From: Atlantibacter subterraneus
GTDB lineage: Bacteria; Pseudomonadota; Gammaproteobacteria; Enterobacterales; Enterobacteriaceae
Direction: 5' to 3'
Length of the DNA stretch: 64,000 nt
Assembly (NCBI RefSeq): GCF_007570865.1
Contig: NZ_VLPS01000009.1
Location: forward strand, 248,001-312,000
Below are positions 51,397-61,187 of this stretch, in pieces. How positions within the stretch are numbered: position 1 is the first letter of the stretch; each line of letters begins with the position of its first letter. The position numbers and the translations under genes were made by a program. The notes under the pieces were generated by a model. That model was not told the DNA's origin. It was given only the letters and a program-made list of their open reading frames with translations, and ran no database searches.

Positions 51397-54300
51397 ATGT
51401 CTGAACAATATCGTTATTCCTTGCCCGCCAAACCGGGCGACCAACGCCTGCTGGGCGAACTCACTGGCGCGGCTTGCGCCACAGAAGTGGCGGAAATGGC
51501 TGAACGCCATGCCGGGCCGGTGGTGCTGATTGCCCCTGATATGCAAAATGCCCTGCGGCTGCACGATGAAATTCGCCAGTTTACCGACAGCATGGTAATG
51601 AATCTGGCGGACTGGGAAACCCTGCCATACGACAGTTTCTCGCCGCACCAGGACATTATCTCTTCACGCCTGTCAACCCTGTATCAACTGCCTGCCATGC
51701 AGCGCGGCGTGCTGATCATGCCGGTCAACACCCTGATGCAGCGCGTTTGCCCGCACAGTTTCCTGCACGGCCATGCGCTGGTGATGAAAAAAGGCCAGCG
51801 GCTGTCGCGCGACGCGCTGCGCGGCCAGCTGGAACAGGCGGGCTACCGCCATGTGGATCAGGTGATGGAGCATGGCGAATACGCCACGCGCGGCGCGTTG
51901 CTCGACCTGTATCCGATGGGCAGCGCCCAGCCCTATCGTCTCGACTTTTTCGATGACGAGATCGACAGCCTGCGGTTGTTTGACGTCGATACCCAGCGCA
52001 CGCTGGAGGAAGTTGAGGCCATCAACCTGCTGCCGGCGCACGAATTCCCCACCGATAAAAACGCCATCGAACTGTTTCGCACCAACTGGCGCGACCGCTT
52101 CGAGGTGAAGCGCGACGCCGAACATATCTATCAGCAGGTGAGCAAAGGCACCCTGCCCGCCGGTATCGAGTACTGGCAGCCGCTGTTTTTCAGCGAGCCG
52201 CTGCCACCGCTGTTCAGCTATTTCCCGGCCAATACCCTGATGGTCAATACCGGCGATCTGGAAACCAGCGCCCAGCGTTTCTGGGCCGATACCGTGGCGC
52301 GTTTTGAGAATCGCGGCGTTGATCCGATGCGTCCGCTGTTGCCGCCGGAGCAGTTGTGGCTGCGCACCGACGAGCTGTTCAGCGAGCTAAAAAACTGGCC
52401 GCGCGTACAGCTTAAAACCGAGGCGCTGCCCGAAAAAGCCGCCAATACTAATCTCGGCTATCAGCCGCTGCCGGAGCTGTCGGTTAAAGCACAGCAAAAA
52501 GCGCCGTTAGACGATCTGCGTAAGTTCCTGGAATCCTTCGACGGCCCGGTGGTGTTTTCGGTCGAGAGCGAAGGCCGCCGCGAAGCCCTGTCTGAGCTGC
52601 TGGCGCGTATTAAAGTCGCCCCGAAAAAGCTCTATCGCTTTGACGAGGCCAGCGGTCAGGGCCGCTATGTCATTTTAGGCTCCGCCGAACGCGGATTTAT
52701 CGATACCCGCCGCCAGCGGGCGCTGATTTGCGAAAGCGATCTGCTGGGCGAGCGCGTGGCGCGCCGCCGCCAGGACAATCGCCGCACCATTAACCCGGAC
52801 ACGCTGATCCGCAACCTGGCGGAACTGCATACCGGCCAGCCGGTGGTGCATCTGGAGCACGGCGTGGGCCGCTATGCCGGGATGACCACCCTGGAAGCGG
52901 GCGGTATCACTGGCGAATACCTGATTTTGACCTACGCCAACGACGCCAAACTGTACGTGCCGGTGTCGTCGCTGCATTTGATCAGCCGCTATGCCGGGGG
53001 CGCGGAAGAGAACGCGCCGCTGCACAAGCTGGGCAGCGACGCCTGGTCCCGGGCGCGGCAGAAAGCGGCAGAGAAAGTACGCGACGTGGCGGCGGAGCTG
53101 CTGGACATCTACTCCCAGCGCGCGGCGAAAACTGGCTTTGCGTTTAAGCACGATCGCGAGCAGTACCAGCTGTTCTGCGACAGCTTCCCGTTTGAAACCA
53201 CACCGGATCAGGCCCAGGCCATTAACGCAGTGCTGAGCGATATGTGCCAGCCGCTGGCGATGGACCGGCTGGTATGCGGCGACGTCGGCTTCGGCAAAAC
53301 TGAAGTGGCGATGCGCGCGGCATTCCTGGCGGTGGAGAACAACAAGCAGGTCGCCGTACTGGTGCCGACCACCCTGCTGGCCCAGCAGCATTTCGATAAC
53401 TTCCGCGACCGTTTTGCCAACTGGCCGGTGCGCATTGAAATGCTGTCGCGTTTTCGCAGCGCCAAAGAACAGACTCAGGTGTTGGAACAGGCTGCCGAAG
53501 GCAAAATCGATATCCTGATCGGCACCCATAAGCTATTGCAAAGTGACGTGCAGTGGAAAGATTTGGGCCTGCTGATCGTCGATGAAGAGCACCGCTTTGG
53601 GGTGCGTCATAAAGAGCGCATCAAAGCGATGCGCGCCGACGTGGATATCCTGACGCTGACCGCTACGCCGATACCACGCACCCTGAATATGGCGATGAGC
53701 GGCATGCGCGATCTGTCGATAATCGCTACCCCGCCGGCGCGTCGTCTGGCGGTGAAAACCTTCGTGCGCGAATACGACAGCCTGGTGGTGCGCGAGGCCA
53801 TCCTGCGTGAGATCCTGCGCGGCGGCCAGGTTTACTACCTGTATAACGATGTGGAAAACATCCAGAAAGCCGCCGACCGGCTGGCAACGCTGGTGCCGGA
53901 AGCGCGTATCGCCATCGGTCACGGCCAGATGCGCGAGCGCGAACTGGAACGGGTGATGAACGATTTCCACCACCAGCGTTTTAACGTGCTGGTGTGCACT
54001 ACCATTATCGAAACCGGTATCGACATCCCCACCGCCAATACCATTATTATTGAGCGCGCCGACCATTTCGGCCTGGCGCAGCTGCACCAGCTGCGTGGCC
54101 GCGTGGGCCGTTCGCACCACCAGGCCTACGCCTGGCTGCTGACTCCGCATCAGAAAGCGATGACCACCGATGCGCAAAAACGCCTGGAGGCCATTGCGTC
54201 GCTGGAGGATTTGGGCGCAGGTTTCGCGCTGGCGACCCACGATCTGGAAATTCGCGGCGCGGGCGAACTGCTCGGCGAAGGCCAGAGCGGGCAGATGGAA

Positions 54301-54843
54301 ACCATCGGCTTCTCGCTGTATATGGAGCTGCTGGAAAACGCGGTGGATGCGCTGAAGGAAGGCCGCGAGCCGTCGCTGGAAGACCTCACCAGCCAGCAAA
54401 CCGAGGTGGAGCTGCGGATGCCGTCGCTGTTGCCGGAAGATTTCATCCCCGATGTGAATACCCGCCTGTCGTTCTATAAACGCATCGCCAGCGCCAAAAA
54501 GCCGGGTGAGCTGGACGAAATAAAAGTGGAGCTGATCGACCGTTTCGGCCTGCTGCCGGATGCGGCGCGCAATCTGCTGGATATCGCCCGACTGCGCCAG
54601 CTGGCGCAGAAAATGGGTATTCGCAAGATTGAGGCCCACGATAAGGGCGGCGTGATTGAGTTTGCCGAGAAAAACCATGTCGACCCGGTATGGCTGATCG
54701 GTTTACTGCAAAAATCGCCGCAGCATTTCCGGCTCGATGGCCCGACGCGCCTGAAGTTTTTCCAGGATCTCAACGAACGTAAAACCCGGATGGAGTGGGT
54801 GACGCAATTTATGACCCAGGTTCAGGAAAACGCGGTGGCATAA
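51397..54843 (+). CDS. mfd: Transcription-repair coupling factor Mfd, 1148 aa
   Basis: A DNA translocase that removes stalled RNA polymerase and recruits UvrA. UvrB-homology domain (about 1-350), RNA polymerase-interacting CarD-like domain (about 480-550, HLEHGVGRYAG), then the RecG-like helicase with Walker A GDVGFGKTEVA, DEEH box and motif VI QLRGRVGRS, and the C-terminal UvrA-binding inhibitory domain. Length equals E. coli Mfd from ATG 51397 (MSEQYRYSL). The ribosome site there is poor; an in-frame ATG at 51310 has GGA better placed but would add 29 non-family residues. Confidence 0.97.
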   Translation: MSEQYRYSLPAKPGDQRLLGELTGAACATEVAEMAERHAGPVVLIAPDMQNALRLHDEIRQFTDSMVMNLADWETLPYDSFSPHQDIISSRLSTLYQLPAMQRGVLIMPVNTLMQRVCPHSFLHGHALVMKKGQRLSRDALRGQLEQAGYRHVDQVMEHGEYATRGALLDLYPMGSAQPYRLDFFDDEIDSLRLFDVDTQRTLEEVEAINLLPAHEFPTDKNAIELFRTNWRDRFEVKRDAEHIYQQVSKGTLPAGIEYWQPLFFSEPLPPLFSYFPANTLMVNTGDLETSAQRFWADTVARFENRGVDPMRPLLPPEQLWLRTDELFSELKNWPRVQLKTEALPEKAANTNLGYQPLPELSVKAQQKAPLDDLRKFLESFDGPVVFSVESEGRREALSELLARIKVAPKKLYRFDEASGQGRYVILGSAERGFIDTRRQRALICESDLLGERVARRRQDNRRTINPDTLIRNLAELHTGQPVVHLEHGVGRYAGMTTLEAGGITGEYLILTYANDAKLYVPVSSLHLISRYAGGAEENAPLHKLGSDAWSRARQKAAEKVRDVAAELLDIYSQRAAKTGFAFKHDREQYQLFCDSFPFETTPDQAQAINAVLSDMCQPLAMDRLVCGDVGFGKTEVAMRAAFLAVENNKQVAVLVPTTLLAQQHFDNFRDRFANWPVRIEMLSRFRSAKEQTQVLEQAAEGKIDILIGTHKLLQSDVQWKDLGLLIVDEEHRFGVRHKERIKAMRADVDILTLTATPIPRTLNMAMSGMRDLSIIATPPARRLAVKTFVREYDSLVVREAILREILRGGQVYYLYNDVENIQKAADRLATLVPEARIAIGHGQMRERELERVMNDFHHQRFNVLVCTTIIETGIDIPTANTIIIERADHFGLAQLHQLRGRVGRSHHQAYAWLLTPHQKAMTTDAQKRLEAIASLEDLGAGFALATHDLEIRGAGELLGEGQSGQMETIGFSLYMELLENAVDALKEGREPSLEDLTSQQTEVELRMPSLLPEDFIPDVNTRLSFYKRIASAKKPGELDEIKVELIDRFGLLPDAARNLLDIARLRQLAQKMGIRKIEAHDKGGVIEFAEKNHVDPVWLIGLLQKSPQHFRLDGPTRLKFFQDLNERKTRMEWVTQFMTQVQENAVA

Positions 54844-54853
54844 CCGAAAGAAG

Positions 54854-54875
54854 CCCGGCGCAGCGCCGGGTTTTT
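54854..54875 (+). terminator. Intrinsic terminator after mfd
   Basis: CCCGGCG, loop CAG, CGCCGGG, then five T. Confidence 0.92.
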
Positions 54876-54992
54876 ACCTTCTGGCGAATAATTTACAAAA
54901 TATTTCAATCCTCCAGGATTTCCCTGGACGGCGCTGGTCATACTTGCCTCTTCTACCCATTACAAAACCTTAACAATCATAGGGTTATTAAT

Positions 54993-55961
54993 ATGACTTC
55001 TTCATTGCGCATTTTTCGCTGGATCACCTGGTTTAGCGTTATCGCCACGCTGGCCGTCGCACTGCCCACGCGCGCCAATACCTACCCGCTACCGCCTGCG
55101 GGCAGCCGTTTGATAGGCGAAATCCAGTATCACGTGGTTGAGCCAGGCGGCGGCTCGCTGGAGGCTATCGCTAAACAGTACAACGTCGGTTTCCTGGCGC
55201 TGATGCAGGCCAACCCCGGCGTTGATCCGTATGTCCCGCGTGAAGGCAGCGTGCTGACCATCCCGCGCCAGATGCTGCTGCCGGATGCGCCGCGCGAAGG
55301 CATCCTGATCAACCTGGCGGAACTGCGTCTTTACTACTTCCCGCCGGGCACCAATAGCGTGACGGTGTACCCGATTGGCATCGGCCAACTGGATGGCGAC
55401 ACCCTGACGCCGACCATGAAAACCAGCGTCTCGCAAAAGCGCGCCAACCCGACCTGGACGCCGACCGCCAATATTCGCGCCCGCTATCTGAAGCAGGGCA
55501 TTACCCTACCGGCGGTCGTGCCCGCCGGGCCGGATAACCCGATGGGGCATCACGCGATCCGCCTCGCGGCCTACGGCGGCGTTTATCTGCTGCACGGCAC
55601 CAACGCCGATTTCGGCATCGGGATGCGCGTCAGCTCCGGCTGCATCCGCCTGCGTGATGATGATATCAAGCACCTGTTCAGCGTGGTGGATGTGGGCACG
55701 AAGGTGAACATCATTAACGAGCCACTGAAAATCTCCAGCGAGCCGGATGGCCGCCAGATTGTTGAGGTCCATCAGCCGCTGTCGAAGGATATCAACGACG
55801 ATCCGCAAACCCTGCCGATCAACCTGAATGACGGTGCCCAGCGCTTCCGTACCCAGCCAACGGTCAATGGCGACGTAATGAACCACGCCATGGAGTTGCG
55901 CTCCGGGATGCCAGTAGACGTGACCCGCCATGGCGATGCCAGCACCCAGCAGGAAATCTAA
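54993..55961 (+). CDS. ldtC: L,D-transpeptidase LdtC (YcfS), 322 aa
   Basis: Attaches Braun lipoprotein to peptidoglycan in E. coli. The signal peptide ends TRA (about residue 29). A LysM domain (about 45-95, YHVVEPGGGSLEAIA) precedes the YkuD domain (about 105-240) with catalytic Cys in RVSSGCIRLR and the His in YLLHGTN. The start at ATG 54993 gives the family length; upstream in-frame residues are not conserved. It lies downstream of mfd, as in E. coli. Confidence 0.95.
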   Translation: MTSSLRIFRWITWFSVIATLAVALPTRANTYPLPPAGSRLIGEIQYHVVEPGGGSLEAIAKQYNVGFLALMQANPGVDPYVPREGSVLTIPRQMLLPDAPREGILINLAELRLYYFPPGTNSVTVYPIGIGQLDGDTLTPTMKTSVSQKRANPTWTPTANIRARYLKQGITLPAVVPAGPDNPMGHHAIRLAAYGGVYLLHGTNADFGIGMRVSSGCIRLRDDDIKHLFSVVDVGTKVNIINEPLKISSEPDGRQIVEVHQPLSKDINDDPQTLPINLNDGAQRFRTQPTVNGDVMNHAMELRSGMPVDVTRHGDASTQQEI

Positions 55962-55962
55962 A

Positions 55963-55993
55963 AAAATGGCCTCGCTTAGCGAGGCCATTTTGT
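55963..55993. terminator. Bidirectional terminator between ldtC and fadR
   Basis: A perfect eleven-base stem AATGGCCTCGC / GCGAGGCCATT with loop TTA, flanked by A on the left and TTTTGTTTT on the right. Confidence 0.95.
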
Positions 55994-56009
55994 TTTAAAG
56001 GGGATGGCG

Positions 56010-56729
56010 TTAGCGACCGGTCATGGTCAGGCCGCCTGGGATGGCTTTCTGCATGCGGTGCCAGATTTCACCACTCTCATGACCGTAGCGGCGCACGCTT
56101 TCATACACCTGGTCATGCAGACCTTCTTCACAGATCTTCGCCAGCCGATGGTAAAAACCTAACGCCAGGCTGCGCGCTTCCGGATTAGCAAAGTAGTGAC
56201 GGCCAATGCGGGTATACAGCCCTTTCATCCCGTTGAGGATCAGGCCGTAAATCGGATTGCCCGAGGCAAACGCCAGCCCGCGAAAGATGTTGTAATCCAG
56301 GCTGGCAAACGCATCGGCGTGATCTTCCACTTCCGTCGCGGTAGCCAGCACTTCAAGCGCTTTATCCGGATGCTGGCGAAACGCGGTACGGATAAAAATG
56401 GTCGCGATATTGGTACGCACCGACAGCAGATTATCAATCAGCTGCGGGACACTTTCGTGATCGAGGCGCGCCAGCGTTTCAAGAATGTTCAGCCCGGACG
56501 TTTCCCAGAAGTTATTCACTTTGGTCGGTTTGCCGTGTTGAATGGTCAACCAGCCGTCACGCGCCAGACGCTGCAACACTTCACGTAGCGTGGTGCGGGT
56601 AACGCCGATTAACTCGGAGAGCTCACGTTCCGCCGGAAGGATCGTCCCCGGTGGGAAGCGATTATTCCAGATACTTTCAATGATGTACTCTTCAGCGAAA
56701 CCCGCCGGGCTTTGCGCCTTTATAACCAT
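56010..56729 (-). CDS. fadR: Fatty-acid metabolism regulator FadR, 239 aa
   Basis: A GntR-family regulator: winged helix-turn-helix (about 10-70, [16 protein letters not shown]) and a C-terminal acyl-CoA-binding helical domain. It represses fatty-acid degradation and activates fabA/fabB; long-chain acyl-CoA releases it. Length equals E. coli FadR from ATG 56729. It is divergent from nhaB, as in E. coli; no FadR operator was obvious in the 222-base gap. Confidence 0.97.
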   Translation of the reverse strand: MVIKAQSPAGFAEEYIIESIWNNRFPPGTILPAERELSELIGVTRTTLREVLQRLARDGWLTIQHGKPTKVNNFWETSGLNILETLARLDHESVPQLIDNLLSVRTNIATIFIRTAFRQHPDKALEVLATATEVEDHADAFASLDYNIFRGLAFASGNPIYGLILNGMKGLYTRIGRHYFANPEARSLALGFYHRLAKICEEGLHDQVYESVRRYGHESGEIWHRMQKAIPGGLTMTGR

Positions 56730-56951
56730 AGTGAGATACCCATACACAGCATTTTACAAAATTCACTCATCATACCAGACGCATTTCCTGACAGATAGCG
56801 AAGTCTCAGGGGAAAAAGGGGATCGCGGTTTGCTTTTTATTAATTCCCGGCACGTTTAAAACCCTGTTTTAGCTTGCCTGGAACACACGTGAGCGCTAGG
56901 ATTTTCCGTCGCCCCTACCCACACTTATTCTGAAGGAGTAAAAGCTTGACC

Positions 56952-58493
56952 ATGGAAATGTCATTCGGACGCGCCCTTTACCGTAATTTTCTCGGTCAGT
57001 CTCCCGACTGGTACAAAGTGACACTGCTGTCATTTCTGGTACTTAATCCGATTCTCTTTTTCATCAGCCCGTTTGTTGCCGGGTGGTTTCTGGTCGCCGA
57101 ATTCATTTTCACCCTGGCGATGGCGCTGAAATGCTATCCGCTACTGCCGGGCGGGCTGCTGGCTATTGAAGCGGTGATGATTGGCATGACCACGCCGGGC
57201 CATATCCGCGAAGAGATAAGCGCTAACCTCGAAGTGCTGTTACTGCTGATGTTTATGGTGGCAGGCATCTACTTTATGAAGCAGCTGCTGTTGCTGATTT
57301 TCACGAAACTGCTGCTGGGCATCCGTTCAAAGGTTTTGCTGTCGCTGGCATTCTGTTTCGCCGCCGCATTTTTATCTGCCTTCCTGGATGCGTTGACGGT
57401 GGTCGCGGTAGTGATCAGCGTTGCGGTAGGCTTTTACAGTATCTACCACCGCTACGCCAGCACCCGTCACGACAATGGCGATTTGCAGGATGACTCGACG
57501 CTCGAAGAAGACAGCCGCGCCAATCTGGAAAAATTCCGCGCATTTCTCCGCAGCCTGATGATGCATGCCGGGGTCGGCACCGCGCTCGGCGGCGTGATGA
57601 CCATGGTGGGCGAGCCCCAGAACCTGATCATTGCCAAAGCCGCCGACTGGCACTTTGTCGATTTCTTGATTCGCGTTGCCCCGGTGAGCGTACCGGTGCT
57701 GTTCTGCGGCCTGGCAACCTGTTTTATCGTCGAGAAAATGCGCTGGTTTGGCTACGGCGAGTCGTTGCCGGAATCGGTACGCCAGGTACTGCGCGAGTTT
57801 GATGAAAAAAGCACCCGCGAGCGCACCCGCCAGGACAAAATGAAGCTGGTGGTTCAGGGGATTATCGCCGTCTGGCTGATCGTCGCGCTGGCCCTGCATC
57901 TGGCCGAGGTCGGCCTGATTGGCCTGTCGGTGATTGTTTTCGCTACCGCGCTGTGCGGCGTCACCGACGAGCATGCCATCGGCAAGGCCTTCACCGAAGC
58001 GCTGCCGTTTACCGCGCTGCTGACGGTATTTTTCGCCGTTGTGGCGGTGATAATCGACCAGAAACTGTTCTCGCCGATCATCACTTTTGTGCTGGAAGCC
58101 GCGCCGCATGCGCAGTTGTCGCTTTTCTACCTGTTTAACGGCCTGCTGTCGTCGATTTCCGATAACGTGTTCGTCGGCACAGTGTATATTAACGAAGCCA
58201 AAACGGCGCTGGAGCAAGGGCTTATCGATCGCAACCAGTTTGAACTGCTGGCGGTGGCGATTAACACCGGCACCAATTTACCGTCGGTGGCGACGCCTAA
58301 CGGGCAGGCGGCGTTTCTGTTCCTGCTGACTTCGGCGCTGGCACCGCTGATTCGCCTGTCGTATGGCCGCATGGTGTGGATGGCGCTGCCTTATACTCTG
58401 GTGCTCACCTTAACGGGGCTGGCCTGTGTTGAATATATCTTGATGCCCGCCACAGAGTGGATGCTGGCGCATGGCTGGATCGCGACACTCTGA
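56952..58493 (+). CDS. nhaB: Na+/H+ antiporter NhaB, 513 aa
   Basis: A polytopic inner-membrane antiporter with about twelve membrane segments, extruding Na+ in exchange for protons. The family stretches [29 protein letters not shown] and [21 protein letters not shown] are present. Length equals E. coli NhaB from ATG 56952; a TTG six bases earlier is possible. A terminator follows before dsbB. Confidence 0.96.
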   Translation: MEMSFGRALYRNFLGQSPDWYKVTLLSFLVLNPILFFISPFVAGWFLVAEFIFTLAMALKCYPLLPGGLLAIEAVMIGMTTPGHIREEISANLEVLLLLMFMVAGIYFMKQLLLLIFTKLLLGIRSKVLLSLAFCFAAAFLSAFLDALTVVAVVISVAVGFYSIYHRYASTRHDNGDLQDDSTLEEDSRANLEKFRAFLRSLMMHAGVGTALGGVMTMVGEPQNLIIAKAADWHFVDFLIRVAPVSVPVLFCGLATCFIVEKMRWFGYGESLPESVRQVLREFDEKSTRERTRQDKMKLVVQGIIAVWLIVALALHLAEVGLIGLSVIVFATALCGVTDEHAIGKAFTEALPFTALLTVFFAVVAVIIDQKLFSPIITFVLEAAPHAQLSLFYLFNGLLSSISDNVFVGTVYINEAKTALEQGLIDRNQFELLAVAINTGTNLPSVATPNGQAAFLFLLTSALAPLIRLSYGRMVWMALPYTLVLTLTGLACVEYILMPATEWMLAHGWIATL

Positions 58494-58523
58494 TTATCAT
58501 GGCCCGCGAAATGAATAAATATC

Positions 58524-58550
58524 AAAGCGCCTTCCTCAGCAGGCGCTTTT
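58524..58550 (+). terminator. Intrinsic terminator after nhaB
   Basis: AAAGCGCCT / AGGCGCTTT with an eight-base loop and a following T. Confidence 0.82.
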
Positions 58551-58655
58551 AAATGATGAATATCTGATTAATTTGTTATTTTTATTGTCCTTAGTGGCGT
58601 GCCAGGCGAATTCGTTTACACTGCCCTCTCGACGCATACAGCAGGGAATTTGATT

Positions 58656-59189
58656 ATGTTGCGATATTTAAACCAGTGCTCCCACGGCCGCGGCGCATGG
58701 CTTCTGATGGCCCTTACGGCGTTTGCCCTTGAACTGGTTGCGCTGTGGTTTCAGCATGTGATGAAGCTGCAGCCGTGCGTGTTATGCATTTATGAGCGCT
58801 GCGCGTTGTTCGGTATTATGGGCGCGGGGCTCCTCGGCGCAATCGCACCCAAATCGCCCTTACGTTTAGTCGCGATTGGCGTGTGGATTTACAGTGCATG
58901 GCAGGGCGTGGCGCTGGCCTATGAACACACCATGATGCAATTGCACCCCTCGCCGTTTGTCACCTGCGATTTCGCGGCGCGTTTCCCGAGCTGGCTGCCG
59001 CTGGATAAATGGCTGCCGCAGGTTTTCGTCGCCAGTGGCGATTGCTCGGTACGTCAGTGGGAATTTTTATCGCTGGAGATGCCGCAGTGGCTGCTGGGGA
59101 TTTTCGCGGCTTATCTGGTCATCGCGCTGCTGGTGCTGATCGCCCAGCCGTTTAAACCGCGCAAACGCGATCTGTTTGGGCGCTACTAA
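58656..59189 (+). CDS. dsbB: Disulfide bond formation protein DsbB, 177 aa
   Basis: Reoxidises DsbA and passes electrons to quinone. Four membrane segments; the redox pair Cys41/Cys44 is in PCVLC, and the second periplasmic pair is in TCDF and GDCSVRQ (about 104 and 130). Length is one more than E. coli DsbB. The start ATG 58656 follows GCAGGGAATTTG. It lies next to nhaB and fadR, as in E. coli. Confidence 0.96.
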   Translation: MLRYLNQCSHGRGAWLLMALTAFALELVALWFQHVMKLQPCVLCIYERCALFGIMGAGLLGAIAPKSPLRLVAIGVWIYSAWQGVALAYEHTMMQLHPSPFVTCDFAARFPSWLPLDKWLPQVFVASGDCSVRQWEFLSLEMPQWLLGIFAAYLVIALLVLIAQPFKPRKRDLFGRY

Positions 59190-59202
59190 TTAAGCGACAT
59201 CG

Positions 59203-59237
59203 AATGCCCTGAAGCCTGGCTTCGGGGCATTTTTTTG
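59203..59237 (+). terminator. Intrinsic terminator after dsbB
   Basis: AATGCCC pairs with GGGCATT, with an inner GAAG/CTTC pairing, followed by seven T. Confidence 0.88.
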
Positions 59238-59245
59238 CCCTGAAC

Positions 59246-59419
59246 TCAGAACAGCGCAAACAACAGCGCCACAGGGAAACTCATCGGCCAGGTCGCGCCG
59301 ATTAATGCCGCGCTCAGCAATTTAATCCGTACCCTATCTTTGGCAATGAAGAACGTCACCACGGCGGCGAGGCTCGCCATCACGATGTAAAACACCCACA
59401 TTTTTTGATACAGCGTCAT
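59246..59419 (-). CDS. ortT: OrtT/GhoT-family membrane toxin, 57 aa
   Basis: A small hydrophobic protein with two membrane helices, too short for most gene finders. The C-terminal half LLSAALIGATWPMSFPVALLF is nearly the signature shared by E. coli OrtT and GhoT, and the length (57 aa) is the same. These proteins insert into the inner membrane and lower its potential; OrtT acts during stringent stress without a cognate antitoxin. No GhoS-like antitoxin gene is visible here. Note that ydcH follows on the same strand side, as the pair is not far apart in E. coli either. Confidence 0.85.
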   Translation of the reverse strand: MTLYQKMWVFYIVMASLAAVVTFFIAKDRVRIKLLSAALIGATWPMSFPVALLFALF

Positions 59420-59533
59420 AGAAACTAGCGATCCGTTGAATAAACGGGCGGCACTATGCGCGGATTTATCTCTGACATCAAGTTGATTAACGTACCCGCA
59501 GCATTTCTACCACTAAATTTCCGGTTATATTCA

Positions 59534-59561
59534 ACAAAAAACCGCCTGCTAAGAGGCGGTT
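59534..59561 (-). terminator. Intrinsic terminator after ydcH
   Basis: Read on the minus strand, AACCGCCT, loop, AGGCGGTT is followed by a run of T (the A run at 59535-59540). It lies between ydcH and ortT. Confidence 0.88.
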
Positions 59562-59579
59562 GTATGTCGTTCCCGACAT

Positions 59580-59816
59580 TTAGTGTGACGGTTCCGAAGC
59601 CTGTTGGCTCTGTTGTTGCAGGATCCTGAAGATCTGGTCTTTCAGGTGCAGTTTCTCTTTTTTGAGCCGGGCGACCTCCTCGCAATAACCCCTGCCATTT
59701 GCGCCTTCACGGCGGCTTATTTCCTGGTCCAGGGCATTATGCTTCTCGACGAGCGATTCGAAACGCGGATGTTCAGCTTTGAGGCGGGGAATTAAATCAC
59801 GGTACTCTGGGAACAT
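59580..59816 (-). CDS. ydcH: YdcH, DUF465 family protein, 78 aa
   Basis: A small coiled-coil-like protein of unknown function. MFPEYRDLIPRLK at the start and the heptad-rich VARLKKEKLHLKDQIFRIL segment match E. coli YdcH. In E. coli it is near 32 min, so its place beside dsbB and ycgN is a difference in gene order. A terminator separates it from ortT. Confidence 0.93.
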   Translation of the reverse strand: MFPEYRDLIPRLKAEHPRFESLVEKHNALDQEISRREGANGRGYCEEVARLKKEKLHLKDQIFRILQQQSQQASEPSH

Positions 59817-59961
59817 AGGCCTTCCTCTGTAAAGTGGATGACGGTGCCGCCTTTGCAGGCGACACGTTCACTCTACGACTTTTTGCTGAGACCGGGCAAA
59901 GAGAATGGCGGTTTTGTGAGCAGGGTCCGGCTGGTTAGCACATTGTGAATTTGCGTTAGGG

Positions 59962-60408
59962 TTACTGCGCCCAGTCAGGCTTATTAAGGATGTGATCCTG
60001 CCAGTCGCGCACCGTGGATTCTTTCACCGCGATATTACGCACGGAAATCCGTTCGGCATGCATCGCTGCTTTGGAGCCGGTACGCAGCGGGTGCCAGACC
60101 GGCAGATCTTTCCCTTCCGCCAGCAGGCGGTAGGCGCAGCTCGGCGGCAGCCACTCAAAGGTTGGCAGGTTTTCGCGGGTCAGCTTGATGCAGTCCGGCT
60201 CATACTCAAAGCGGCGCTCGTAGTTGCGGCACTGGCAGGTTTTGATATTGAGCTGCTTACAGGCGACGTTGGTGAAGTAGATTTCATCGGTATCTTCGTC
60301 CATCAGCTTGTGCAGGCAGCACTGGCCGCAGCCGTCGCACAGGGATTCCCATTCCGCGTCGCTCATTTCATCGAGAGTTTTTTGTTGCCAGAAAGGTATA
60401 TCGCTCAT
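59962..60408 (-). CDS. ycgN: YcgN, UPF0260 cysteine-cluster protein, 148 aa
   Basis: A conserved protein with an N-terminal CDGCGQCC cluster and further cysteines (ACKQL, TCQCRNY, DCIKL, SCAYR) that suggest metal or iron-sulfur binding. Function is unknown. The start MSDIPFWQQ at 60408 is the best-conserved one; the frame extends ten codons upstream. It lies beside ycgM and ycgL, as in E. coli. Confidence 0.93.
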   Translation of the reverse strand: MSDIPFWQQKTLDEMSDAEWESLCDGCGQCCLHKLMDEDTDEIYFTNVACKQLNIKTCQCRNYERRFEYEPDCIKLTRENLPTFEWLPPSCAYRLLAEGKDLPVWHPLRTGSKAAMHAERISVRNIAVKESTVRDWQDHILNKPDWAQ

Positions 60409-60499
60409 GCCAGGGCCCGCCGCTAAAAGTAAGCGCACCTTATAAACACTATCGGCCCCGGATGCAAGTTTTGCCGCCCCGAACGAGGCGGCAGAAGGG

Positions 60500-61159
60500 T
60501 TACAGGACGCGTGTGGTCAGGGTGCGATCGTTAAAGGTAATTTCCAGTTCGTCGCCGCTCGCCAGCGGCCCGACGCCTTCTGGCGTGCCGGTCAGCACAA
60601 TATCCCCGGCGCGCAGGGTAAAGTAGCGACTCATATAGGCAATCAATGGAATGATTTTATGGATCATGTCTTTGGTATTGCCGTTCTGCCGCACTTCGCC
60701 GTTGACCTTCAGGCCCAGCGCTACATTCTGCGGATCGCAGCCAAATTCCGCCGCCGGAATAAAGCCGGAAATCGGGCAGGCGTTATCAAAGCCTTTGGCT
60801 TTTTCCCACGGGTGACCGCCCTTTTTCATTTTCGACTGCACGTCACGCAGCGTCAGATCCAGCGCGACGCCATACCCGGCGATGGCTTTGCTGACGTGGT
60901 CTTCGGTTGCCTGTCGCAGGGTCGAGCCAATCAGTACCGCCAGCTCCACTTCATGGTGTACCGATCCCAGCCCCTGAGGCAGTACCAGCGGCTGGCGTAT
61001 ATCGCACAGCGCGGTTTCCGGTTTGATAAACAGTACCGGCTCATCAGGCGGCGTGCTACCCATCTCCTGAATATGTTTGCTGTAGTTGCTGCCCACGCAA
61101 ACCACTTTATTCACCGGAAAATCCAGCAGCGCCCCTTGCCAGTTATGGTGTTGATACAT
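60500..61159 (-). CDS. ycgM: YcgM, fumarylacetoacetate-hydrolase-family protein, 219 aa
   Basis: A compact FAH-domain enzyme with the same length as E. coli YcgM. The metal-binding acidic residues are in [11 protein letters not shown] and [10 protein letters not shown]; the C-terminal [15 protein letters not shown] is the family signature. Human FAHD1, a relative, acts on acylpyruvates and oxaloacetate; the bacterial substrate is not certain. It is on the same strand as ycgN, downstream of the transglycosylase. Confidence 0.94.
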   Translation of the reverse strand: MYQHHNWQGALLDFPVNKVVCVGSNYSKHIQEMGSTPPDEPVLFIKPETALCDIRQPLVLPQGLGSVHHEVELAVLIGSTLRQATEDHVSKAIAGYGVALDLTLRDVQSKMKKGGHPWEKAKGFDNACPISGFIPAAEFGCDPQNVALGLKVNGEVRQNGNTKDMIHKIIPLIAYMSRYFTLRAGDIVLTGTPEGVGPLASGDELEITFNDRTLTTRVL

Positions 61160-61187
61160 GATGTTCCCTCTGCGTTGTACGGTATGA

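Noticed and set aside
53533-54678. A 381-codon open frame antisense to mfd
   Set aside because: Same reason: a long shadow of a conserved coding frame with no independent support.
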